From contig JAOPHQ010006258.1 in NCBI GenBank assembly GCA_030340625.1, forward strand, positions 265,001 to 329,000: a DNA stretch of 64,000 nt. The letters are read 5' to 3'. Under the pieces are notes generated by a model. It saw only the letters and a program-made list of their open reading frames with translations, made no database searches and was not told where the DNA came from. Below are positions 1 to 18,296 of the stretch, piece after piece (within the stretch, counting starts at the first letter, position 1; the number at the start of each line of letters is the position of its first letter). The DNA comes from Merluccius polli. Its lineage: Eukaryota > Chordata > Actinopteri > Gadiformes > Merlucciidae. The position numbers and the translations under genes were made by a program.

Positions 1-2291
<2,291 letters not shown>

Positions 2292-2394
2292 CTGTTGTAT
2301 GGGCTTCTCAGCAGCAGTGCCTGGCTGCCTGTACAGCTGTCTGTAGGTGTGTGGCATCCATACACAGGAGGAGGGACTGGATACTGCTGCTCAC
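2292..2394 (-). CDS. wt1: wt1 exon 3
   Basis: The minus strand reads EQQYPVPPPVYGCHTP, then TDSCTGSQALLLRSPYNR, which is the family-diagnostic middle of the WT1 regulatory region upstream of the zinc fingers. The exon is 103 bp, the same length as human exon 3. It is bounded by acceptor ACAG|GT and donor CAG|GTAAC. It enters in phase 1, completing the Gly split with exon 2, and leaves in phase 2. The donor is followed almost at once by a short (CA/GT)n tract. WT1 is a nuclear DNA- and RNA-binding regulator of kidney and gonad development; this exon belongs to its transactivation/repression half. The DNA-binding C2H2 exons are outside the window. Confidence 0.95.
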
Positions 2395-3706
2395 CTGTAT
2401 GACACACACACACACACAAATACATTTTTGCTCACTTTTTTTATACCTAGAGATGTACTTTTTCCCCAGTTTCTAGTTAGCCATACAAACACATAAAGCT
2501 CTGCTTTATTTCCTACACGGCCTGTTGGACATTTTTCAGCATTCCCAATAAAGTTCCAAAGTTTGCAAAGTAAATTTTCGCTCTCATAATACTGACGAAC
2601 ACACGTCCTAAATATTGACTGATACCATGTACAGTGGAGGGACTAAAAGGAAAATAGCAATGGATGACAGCAAGGATAATATGAGGCGAGGAGGGGGGGG
2701 GGGGTTCATGACCCCCGGATGTGGCTGATTTACATCTATAGAGGTCAAAGTCGCCGTGGAGACCATACAACAAGGGCCACGGCGGTCCCTAGGTGAGATG
2801 CAAGCGGGGGCAGACAGATTGTCTTTGCATCTAGATGGAGTTCTTCTTCTGTAGAAGACACATAACCTCCAGGATTCACTGGAGACTCGGAAGTTGTTAC
2901 AGGAAATGTAGAGGGATACAAATTTATAGCCAAATTATTTTAAGTTATTCACATGTCTGAAAAGCCTCATAGCCTTTACAGAAAATTGAGATAATTGAAA
3001 TGAGAGTATTTAGGCATGTAAAATACACTATACGTTATGACACGTACGTTATGATGCGTACGTTACGATATGTACGTTATGATGCGTATGTCATGATATG
3101 TATGTTGTGATACATACGTTACGCACGTTACAACACGTAAGTGTTGTACGTTACGATACGTACATTGCGATACGTACGTAACGCTACGATCCGTATGTTA
3201 CGATCCGTACGTTACGATCCGTACATTACGATCTGTACGTTACGATACGTACGTTGCGATACGTACGTTGCGATACGTACGTTGCGATACGTACGTTGCG
3301 ATACGTACATTGCGATACATACGTAACGCTATGATCCGTATGTTACAATCCGTACGTTACGATACGTACGTTAAGATACCTACGTTACGATACGTACTTT
3401 ACGATACGTACTTTACGATACGTACGATACATACGTTACGATACGTACATTACGATACGTACATACACAGCGTACGTAACGTATGTAGCACACATAATGT
3501 ACGCTGTGTACGTTACGTTATGTACATTACGATACGTACATTACGATATGTAGGAAACGAGACATACATTACGAGATGAATGTTACAAGACGTACGTTAT
3601 GATACGTATGTTACAATACGTACATTACGATTCGTACATTACGATACATACATGCACACACACACATCACAGCACCGCACAGGGCTTAATGAATCATGTG
3701 ATTTAC
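2395..3706. other. wt1 intron 2
   Basis: Intron between wt1 exons 2 and 3. It contains a G-rich stretch near 2690-2704, unique sequence to about 3010, and then the 14-bp CpG-rich minisatellite listed separately. No additional exon was found: the minus-strand frames at 2513-2933 match nothing and lack a family signature. Confidence 0.75.
3026..3660. repeat. 14-bp CpG-rich minisatellite in wt1 intron 2
   Basis: About 630 bp of degenerate tandem copies of a unit close to GCGATACGTACGTT, clearest at 3240-3310 where several copies are nearly identical. Every unit carries overlapping palindromes (ACGT, TACGTA, CGTACG) and two or three CpGs. Many copies show CG changed to TG or CA, the usual decay of methylated CpG. 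Long plus-strand frames rich in YVR and TL repeats run through it only because few stop codons arise from this unit; they are not genes. Confidence 0.9.
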
Positions 3707-3826
3707 CCATAGTGCTCTGCTGGGCGAGGGCATCTTCGTGTTTGAACGAGTGGTTGAACTGGGAGCCATGATGCGTGGGGGTGTGGCCATAGTTACCAGC
3801 TCCGTCAAACGCCATGGGGCCGTAGC
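3707..3826 (-). CDS. wt1: wt1 exon 2
   Basis: The minus strand reads GYGPMAFDGAGNYGHTPTHH, then GSQFNHSFKHEDALAQQSTM, clearly homologous to WT1 exon 2 (NYGHTPTHH and HSFKHED are conserved signatures). The acceptor is GCAG|GCTACG and the donor is ATGG|GTAAAT. The length of 120 bp keeps phase 1 on both sides, so it joins exons 1 and 3 in frame; the human exon is 123 bp. It encodes part of the proline/glutamine-rich regulatory region. Teleosts carry two wt1 paralogs (a and b), and I cannot assign this copy with certainty. Confidence 0.95.
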
Positions 3827-4438
3827 CTGCGACACACAACACAATACACACACTGGGACATCAATAAGTGATTGCACAGTAAAACATCACAATGTTATGA
3901 TACAATGTTATTATCACACAGTGGATTGGAATAGAAATGTGTGAATACACTGGAACATCAAATTGTGAATACATACAGAACATTAAAACACTAATACTCT
4001 GGAAGATACAATTCTGAATATGCACTGCAACATCAAAACGCAATGGCTGAAGTTCGCTTTTTAAAATTAGCAAAAATAAATTTAACTATTATTGTAACCC
4101 AATAATAATACACTTTTTAATTTCTTACTTTATCATTATCATACACTACCTTTTTAAAATGAATTATTGAACTCTAATAGTATTACTCAATCATTTAAAA
4201 AAAAAGGTATCATTCTAAAATTCATAAAACACATTTTATTAAATTATTTTTCATTAAATTCTTATCTCCAAATAAGATACAGAGTCCCAGACATATAGGG
4301 GTGAATAGACACACACACACACACACACACTCTGAGGAATGAAAGTGAAAATAAAGAGCTGGTGTTGTCAGACCACGCCGGACAGACCAGCCTGAGTCAT
4401 GACCGAGAGCGACCTGGGTTACAACACACTGTCATCAA

Positions 4439-4472
<34 letters not shown>

Positions 4473-4669
4473 CAACATGCATCATTAATTACACTTTCAC
4501 TTATTTGACTAGTTGGATCAGTTGGGGGGGGGGGGGGGGGGGGGTGAGAGTGTGGGGGTGGGGGGTGGGGGAGGGGCGGTGGAGAAGCTAATTAAACGGC
4601 TGCATTTGTCTTCCACTCACCCATGTCTATGCATGTGTTTGTATGGTGCGTGCGTGCGTGTGTGTGTGT

Positions 4670-4714
<45 letters not shown>

Positions 4715-5240
4715 TGGGTGTGTGTGCAAGTGTGTATGAGTGTAGGCGCATGTGCTTGTCAGATACCAAAGTCACTTCAAAAGCAAGAATTTCTTTTAAG
4801 ATTACAATTGTTATATCAGTGTAACTTAAACTTCTGACATGGTTTCAGTTCAACTCTGGGTGATCATCAGCCACACTTATTACATTCTCATACGCAGCAA
4901 CCTTCTAATATCAGCACCTTAGTATTTCATTTGATGTATTCTTTCTTTCTTTCTCTCTTTCTTACAAATGTGTAATATATGAAAATACAGATATGGACAA
5001 AAAGCCAAACAGCTTTAAACACTGCTAGTTTGCAGTGTAGTTTGCAAGTCTTTCGACGAGTTTTTGATGAATCCTCCCCACGCATGTAATATTATGGTAT
5101 GGATACGGTGGAGGATGCACTAGATATGATAAAGACTGAGAGCAAAACCGTAAAGGAAACACAGCTTCAGGTAGTTTTCATTGGTGTGTTACTGCTCCCT
5201 ACCTGACCATGTTCTGTTTGATACTCCCTGTGTGACCCTG

Positions 5241-5241
<1 letters not shown>

Positions 5242-5326
<85 letters not shown>

Positions 5327-5334
5327 CGTGTGTG

Positions 5335-5381
<47 letters not shown>

Positions 5382-5416
5382 GTGCATGTGTGCGTGTGTG
5401 TGTGTATGTGTGTGTT
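5242..5416. repeat. (TG)n microsatellite, compound
   Basis: About 175 bp of TG repeats with TATG and CGTG interruptions, inside wt1 intron 1. Confidence 0.95.
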
Positions 5417-7256
5417 ATCAGTTCTACTGTGTGATTTTCTCTGCCCTGCTGTTTGTCTGTGCTCAGTGATGGGTGGGGAGTGGGGGGGGGGGGCAGATAA
5501 CCAGGGTCAGAGGTCATCTGAGGCCTCTGATTGTAATGTAACTCCCAATTAATCTGCTTGATAAGCATGTTATTTCTCATTTATCTGAGAGATAATGCTT
5601 TTCTTTTGAGGCTAAACGGTAAAAAAACATGTTAATCATGTAAAATATAGACTAGACCTATATGTGGTATTGTGGTATTGTCTATTTGATATTTTTGGGT
5701 ATAATAAGCAGTAAATAAATTGAATTATTGGCTATCTATTTCCAATAAATGTATGAATAAGAATGTTTGTTTTGAGAGTGAAAATCCAAAAAGTGAATTT
5801 TAGATGTCAACACACATGCATAGACATAGACATGTTTTAATTCCACAAATAATAATGCATTTATTAATTTTCTTAATTTGGTTATGTGTGGTCCTAACTG
5901 AAGGAGATGGAGCCTCTGCTGGTGTAGGGCAGGACGGTGGGCTACCAGTGTGTCTATAGGTGGGAGGAAGGCAGAGGAACCAGGATAGAGCCAAGCCGCA
6001 GGCCGTAAACAGCAGACCCAATCTACTTTTCTCTTTCTGGGCTCCTCTCAGATTTGATCCCAGATCTCTAGAGCTGAGTGCTGACAGCATGACCCAATGC
6101 CCAGTTCAATATTCAGTCACATTACAATACGATAAAATAGACGAGACTGAATGAAGACCTATCCACTGCAACACTCAACTGGCCAATATAAGAATGGAGT
6201 AAGATTCAAATAGAATAGATTAGAATAGAATAGAAAATTACCAATATTGATCATTTATATCTTGCTATGACTTTAATTTATTGAGTGTTGAATATTTGTG
6301 TTTGTTTTAACAACAGCAAGAAAGTACAAACATAAAATAAAAAGTCCTTAAAGAATAAGCATTTGATGAATAAATGCATTTTTCTGCTCTGTTGAAAAAT
6401 AATAATGTTCCAATAATGCTGATATTTTATATATATTCTTATATATTTACTTTTATCTGTTCAAAAAGTTGTTTTATTTTTTCCACTTCAATTACATCGT
6501 AACGAACTGCCTTCATCCCCAAAACAACTCATTCAATATATATTTGTATTACATAGTCGTCCCTAAAATGTATAAATAGGTTGAATTGCTTTAATTGTAG
6601 ACACTCTGTATTAGTTACTTTAAATATATCCATGGCTATTTTTATCTAATCCAAAAATATTTTTTATCGTTTTCACTCGATAATACCACAATTACCTTCA
6701 ATGGTGATCAAGGCCAGGTTCAAGCACTAATGGTCCATCGTCAGATTGTCTACATGCAGAAATAAATAGGACTATTCTCATTTTTATTTTGTGTCCCTAT
6801 TCAACATATAGCTTTTAAGGCCCAAATAATGTTTACAGACATCCTTTGCTAACTTTAGTGATGTATCGCAAATAGAATTGAAGATGCACTGTAGTGATTT
6901 CTCCATGAAGTGAGACTCAAACTAAACTGTCATGGTACAGTTTTGGGTTCACAACACATAGTGCTACGAATGAACTTCTTGCATATTACTGCATTCATGG
7001 GTTTATATTTTTTGCCAGCAACACATACATTTTGATATATTAATTAACCTGTAATATTTAATTTATACTTTCTTGTCTACTCAACTTATTATGGTAACTG
7101 GAAGTTTCTATAAATAAATGTAAATGTTAATAAGCTGTGGTATCATCCACATATTTTACACTTATTACACAAAGCATTTGTGTTTGATTAGTTGCACACA
7201 AGATCAAACAATATTTCATTGTTTGTTTTAAAGTTCCAGTTAAAGATATGGCCGTG

Positions 7257-7375
7257 TGCACACACACACACACACACACACACACCTTGACACTCTCTCT
7301 CTCTCTTTCTTATCAAACACACACACACACAGTCACACACACACACACACACACACCTTCACACTCTCTCTCACA

Positions 7376-7449
<74 letters not shown>
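7257..7449. repeat. (CA)n/(CT)n microsatellite next to wt1 exon 1 donor
   Basis: Three (CA)n blocks separated by short CTCT and CACTT segments; the longest pure block is about 70 bp (7379-7448). Its right end lies about 35 bp inside the intron from the wt1 exon 1 splice donor. On the wt1 sense strand it reads as (TG)n. Confidence 0.95.
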
Positions 7450-7484
7450 CGACAACCAGATGCACCGTGACTGTATGTGCGTAC

Positions 7485-7992
7485 CTGTCTGGTTGCGGGC
7501 AGCAGACTGCGTGTCCATGCAGTTGGGCAAGTAGGTGGGGTTGCTGAACATCCTGGAGGGGGGCTGGTGGTGAAGGTGTCCGTTGCCCACCGAGGGCGCC
7601 TGGCTCGGGGCCGGAGGCGGCGGAGGCGGAGGGGCCCCGAACGCCGTCCCGTACCGACAGGCCCCCGTGCCGGTGAACTGGCCGGAGAAGTGCACAGTGA
7701 AGGCGCTCAGGCCGCAGTGGGGGTCGGCCTCGTGGTGGTGGGGATCTCCCGGGGCCCCCCAGCTGGGCTCCTGCTTGATGAAGGAGTGGTGGGGGGCCAG
7801 CGAGGTGTGGGCGGGCCCCAGGGAGGAGTACGGGGAGGCCGCGGTGTGGAAGTCCAGCACGGGGGCCCACTGGGGGGCCCCCGTGCTGACGGGCAGCGCC
7901 GGGCACCCCGGGCTGGGGTGCCCGGCGGCCCCCGAGGACAGGGCCGGCATGGGGGGAAGCAGGGTGTTCAGGTCACGCACGTCCGAACCCAT
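7485..7992 (-). CDS. wt1: wt1 exon 1 (coding part, with start codon)
   Basis: The minus-strand ATG opens MGSDVRDLNTLLPPMPAL, the invariant WT1 N-terminus. Further conserved blocks follow: QWAPVLDF, HSFIKQEPSW (a SUMO-type IKQE site), LSAFTVHFSGQFTGTGACRYG, and RMFSNPTYLPNCMD. A run of eight prolines sits mid-exon, but the long Pro/Gly expansions of the human protein are absent. The exon codes 169 residues plus one base and ends at donor CAG|GTACGC, phase 1, matching exon 2. The region mediates self-association and transcriptional repression/activation. An in-frame TGA at 8029-8031 lies upstream with no CTG between, so the CUG-initiated extension known in mammals cannot be made from this sequence. 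Confidence 0.96.
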
Positions 7993-9100
<1,108 letters not shown>

Positions 9101-9791
9101 GCAATGTAATTAAAGAAGTATAGGCAGTAAGCAGTATATGTTAGTAACTTAAATAGGCCTTATGGTAATGACGTATGAGAAAGCTTGGAGGCGCTCAGCT
9201 CAACCTGCCGCATAACCTTCATCACTTACTGAAGTATTTGTTTGTTGGCCTTTTTTATCGGGAGATTAACGCGATAAGTCTGGGCTATTAGTTACATTTT
9301 TGTTTGTATTAAATATTACGTAGTGAATCCGGGACGACATGCCTCGTTTGTAATCGGTTTTATTTCGTTTCTATTTGGGATGCGCAGGCCAACTTCTGTG
9401 TTGCTTTTTGGCGATCGTTTCTTTAATGTGTTCATTATTTGGCCTTAAAAAGGCCTCACCTTCACTTCATTAGGATAATTAGACAGGTCTATTGAATTAG
9501 ATAGGGTAGGCTATCGATCGTAAAAAATAATGTTGCTATAATAACAAGTACAACATGTCTAATTGTCCATGTGTAGGTTGTTCAGTTTCCTTCATTACAA
9601 TCCCACCATGTGTTTTGCAAGACAACTTACTCGCTTCTCCCTGCGTTGCGCCATTTTCCTTTTCCCCCTCTTCATCTTTTTTTTTCTTTTTTTTCTTACA
9701 TTTCATTTAAAAAACTTTATCATTTATCCGACTCCTGTTTCCATTATGTACAGCTCTAGTCGCAGATATTGGTGGTTATCTCCTAGTCTAA

Positions 9792-9844
<53 letters not shown>

Positions 9845-10590
9845 GCGGCTGACTGGTGGATGAACCCGCAGAGAGGAGGCGTGTGTGTGTGTGTGTGTGT
9901 GTGTAACAATAAAACCCTGCCTTAATACTCCCTAAAGGCCGCCGCGGGCCGAGGCCAACATCTTAAGACAATGATTTTATATGTGATAATAAGGTTTAGG
10001 CCTTATTTTGGATTTCTACAAATAAATAACAACGAGACAACAATTCCTGACATGGATGAATGCAATAAAAAATGAGCCTAAATGTAACATTTTTATACTT
10101 AAAATAAAATACGTCCGCGATACTTTTTTAATGCGTCTGGAAATTACAACAAATATCCTATTCAGCATCAGCTTATAGGTTACATGCAATAGGCCTAAAA
10201 TAGTTTCGATATAAAATAGGCCCAAAATAAATAAGGCCCATCATATCGGCTCATTTCCGTTTCAACTTTGAGTAATGGGCCCAGGCTGTATTATCATATT
10301 TATGGATATTTACTAAGTGATAATAATAAAACGAACATTCACCCCCAGTCCCAGCCGCATGGACCCTCCCAGCGGTCCTGCCCCCCCCCCCCCCCGCTGA
10401 GACCCAGACCCAGCTGACCTCTAACCTCCGCTTTTATTTAACACTTTATCCCAATTCAGACTGAGTTCAATGTAGGACTAGTCTTCCCCATGAATCGGGC
10501 ATTATAATAAGCCGCAACCGGCGGGTTTAATTGTCGGCCTATAAATAAAGCGTTGTGTGACCCAACCCCGTGTGTAACCCAGACCGGGAC
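9101..10590. other. Intergenic unique sequence, no gene seen
   Basis: Mostly unique, partly CpG-containing sequence upstream of wt1, broken by (CA)n at 9793-9840, a short (GT)n at 9882-9904 and a 14-base C run near 10380. No open frame here has a recognisable family signature. Regulatory elements for wt1 would be plausible, but nothing in the sequence proves one. Confidence 0.6.
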
Positions 10591-10592
10591 GT

Positions 10593-10705
10593 GCGGGTCT
10601 ACCTGTCGGGTCTACATGTCGGGTCTACCTGTCGGGTCTACATGTTGGGTCTACCTGTCGGGTCTACATGTCGGGTCTACCTGTCGGGTCTACATGTTGG
10701 GTCTA
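10593..10705. repeat. 13-bp tandem repeat with alternating units
   Basis: About eight to nine copies of a 13-bp unit GTCGGGTCTACCT. The end of the unit alternates between CCT and CAT from copy to copy, so the true period is 26 bp with two 13-bp halves. Confidence 0.9.
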
Positions 10706-10799
10706 ATCCTTCAGAGCAGCACGCAATTTAGACGCGCGTTCACGGCTGCATTCCTGGCGTGCACGCGGACGCGCACGGGGTCGGGATGATGAAGGAGTC

Positions 10800-10916
10800 T
10801 GGAAGAGGAGAGGAGGTGAGACAGGGAGAGGAGAGGAGGTGAGACAGGGAGAGGAGAGGAGGTGAGACAGGGAGAGGAGAGGAGGTGAGACAGGGAGAGG
10901 AGGTGAGACAGGGAGA
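10800..10916. repeat. 23-bp purine-rich tandem repeat
   Basis: About four and a half copies of a 23-bp unit beginning GAGACAGGGAGAGG. The plus strand is almost wholly purine. A shortened copy lies at the right end. Confidence 0.85.
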
Positions 10917-11228
10917 TGGGACGTGTGTGTGCTGATCCATTAAGTGAAACGTCGTCGTCTGTAACAACAGTAGGTTGTGTGTGTGGGTGTGAATTTTAAT
11001 TAATTTTCAGTTTTTAAGCATTTTATTCTTAATCTCCCCTGGCTGCAGATAGCTCTATAGGTAGATAGCTATTCAAATATGCAGATACAGATATTAATAA
11101 TAATAACTCCTCTGTTAATAATACTTAACAGAGGAATAAGAACTGAACGCACGACGTGAGAAAAAGAGACAATATGACTTACTGCTTATGAGCCCATTTC
11201 CTTCCACTCTGCTTATTCCTCAAAAATG

Positions 11229-11355
11229 TTGTGTGTGTGTGCGTGCGTGCGTGTGTGTGCGTGCGTTTGTGTGTGTGTGTGTGTGTGTATGCGTTTGTGT
11301 GTGTGTGTGTGTGTGTGCGTGTGTGTGTGCGTGCGTGTGCATGTGTGTGTGCGTG

Positions 11356-11386
<31 letters not shown>

Positions 11387-11427
11387 ACGTGCGTGCGTGC
11401 GTGTGCGTGTGTGTGTTTGTGTGTGAG
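11229..11427. repeat. (TG)n/(CG)n compound microsatellite
   Basis: About 200 bp of alternating purine-pyrimidine sequence, TGTG mixed with TGCG, containing many CpGs. Such sequence can adopt left-handed DNA in vitro; that is known chemistry, not something shown here. Confidence 0.9.
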
Positions 11428-11977
11428 GCCTATAAAACCTCAGAGAATAAGAGACTGAATCAAAGAGATACAAAGGGAACAGTGTGTAGAGCGGTTTGTG
11501 TGTTTGTGCAATGCAGGACAACACGGGCGTGCGTGTTGTCCTTGAACATGCCCAATAGTGAACTATGACAGCATCTCTCTGACACCCATAAACCCGCCAA
11601 CCACAACACGCAGACTCACACTAAACCAGGGGTCAGGAACTTGTCTTTCAGGCTGACTAACAACTAGGCTGAAAGTATTGTGTTATCAAAATGACTTCCT
11701 GGGTGTTTCTGGGTTACAAAGCTCAGATTTGTATTGGACAAAGTCACAAAGCTAGGTTCATGTCCAGGTCAAATTCAACAACATCTATTTACCATAAAAC
11801 CATAATATAGTCAGACACTGACATTTCCAGTCTAAATGGTCAATTTAGAATGAATAACCCCTAAAAAGGTTGAATGATAATCATGTAAACTCCCTCCTCT
11901 TTAGCTCTTCTAACAACAATTTCAAGTAATTTAATTGAAAAGGTACTCCTAAGAGAGAGAGGGAGAGAGAGAGAGAG

Positions 11978-12023
<46 letters not shown>

Positions 12024-12679
12024 GAGAGGGCTGGAGGAGCTGAAAAACATGTATCAGGCATCACCTTGAAATGTTTCCTTTTCGCTCAGTAACTGGCTTC
12101 ATTTTATTACTTACCAGGAAAGCTCTCTTTATTATTTTGGGAAATCTGTGAAATCTATATTTCAGCGGGCCCTGGGCTAAGCGCTTGGTTCAGTGCCATG
12201 GACATGTCATCATCCCTGCGTCCAACCACTATAAAGACTCTGAAGTAATTAAAAAGACAAAGGTTCGAACAGTGGAGTGGGCAGACAGCATGGAAACACA
12301 TGGTCTGTCCTCAACACAGACGAAGATGGATGCACGAGTTTTGAGTCTTGAGAACCAATCGGTGAGTGCGGACGGTGCTGTGAGGCAGCGCAACCCACGT
12401 CAGTTAGAAGAACCCATTGGACCCTGTAACTCTGTGTCTTCAGACACATCTTCATCTTTCACGGGGCCATGTTGAGATTGCTTTTGGGTTAGTTGTGGAA
12501 ATATTTTTTTTAATGTGGTGTGAGGCGCAAACGCATGCACACACACACGAGCGCACACGCACACACGCACGCACATACACAAACACACAGGCATTTATGG
12601 CATCAAAATAACAGTAATCTTGTTCTTCTGTCTAGCCTAGCGGATGTGTCCACTCAGCATAATAATAAGTACACTCATC
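11428..12679. other. Intergenic sequence with (GA)n, no gene seen
   Basis: Unique sequence with a (GA)n block at about 11954-12019 and an AC-rich patch at 12536-12590. A 96-codon plus-strand frame at 12185-12475 has ordinary amino-acid composition. It has no recognisable motif, no splice context and no homology I know of, so I do not call it a gene. Confidence 0.6.
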
Positions 12680-12788
12680 TCCTCCTCCTCCTCCTCCTCC
12701 TCCTCCTCCTCCTCCTCCTCCTCCTCCTCCTCCTCCTCCTCCTCCTCCTCCTCCTCCTTCCCCTCCTCCTCCTCCTTCCCCTCCTCCT
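12680..12788. repeat. (CTC)n trinucleotide microsatellite
   Basis: About 36 CTC units; the last third is interrupted by TTCCC. The array would encode poly-Leu, poly-Ser or poly-Gly in various frames, but no gene is present. Confidence 0.95.
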
Positions 12789-12861
12789 GGTCCAGGCCCA
12801 ACCAGCAAAGTGGTCTTGGAAGGAGTCCCAGTTATGACAGGTTCCAATAGGTCCGGTCCAT

Positions 12862-13174
12862 TGGACTGGACTAGACTGGACTGGATTGGACTGGACCGGA
12901 GTGGAATGGACTGGACTGGACTGGACTAGACTGGACCGGACAACACTGGACTGGACTGGACTGGACTGGACTAGACTGGACTGGACTGGGCTGGACTAGG
13001 CTAGACTCGACTAGACATGGAATGGACTAGACTGGACTGGACTAGACTAGACTAGACTAGACTAGACTAGACTGGACGAGACTGGAGTGGATTGGAGTGG
13101 ACTGGACTGGACCAGACTGGACTAGACTGGACTAGACTAGACTGGACTGATCCGGACTGGACTGGCCTGGACTG
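12862..13174. repeat. (ACTGG)n pentanucleotide satellite
   Basis: About 310 bp of degenerate GGACT pentamers with AGACT variants, starting 75 bp after the (CTC)n block. Local patches of pure (TAGAC)n at 13040-13075 show secondary expansion of a variant unit. Confidence 0.93.
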
Positions 13175-18208
<5,034 letters not shown>

Positions 18209-18263
<55 letters not shown>

Positions 18264-18296
18264 TGTGTGTGAGTGTGTACGTGTGTGTGTATGTGT
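18209..18296. repeat. (GT)n microsatellite
   Basis: About 52 bp of pure GT followed by GAGT- and TACG-interrupted copies. Confidence 0.95.

Larger units (their letters stand above)
3827..7484. other. wt1 intron 1
   Basis: A 3.7-kb intron. From about 5,600 to 7,200 it is AT-rich unique sequence with no coding signal. It also holds (AC)n at 4308-4330 and 4440-4470, a 21-base G run at 4524-4544, (TG)n at 4645-4735, a long compound (TG)n at 5242-5416, and a (CA)n/(CT)n cluster at 7257-7449 that ends about 35 bp from the exon 1 donor. In the wt1 transcript that last cluster reads as (UG)n. Confidence 0.75.

Noticed and set aside
3141..3771. Plus-strand frames rich in YVR/TLRY repeats
   Set aside because: Translation of the 14-bp CpG satellite. 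The frames break wherever copies decay.
12185..12475. 96-codon plus-strand frame of normal composition
   Set aside because: No recognisable motif, no splice partner, and it starts inside unremarkable intergenic DNA; a frame of this length is expected by chance in 64 kb.
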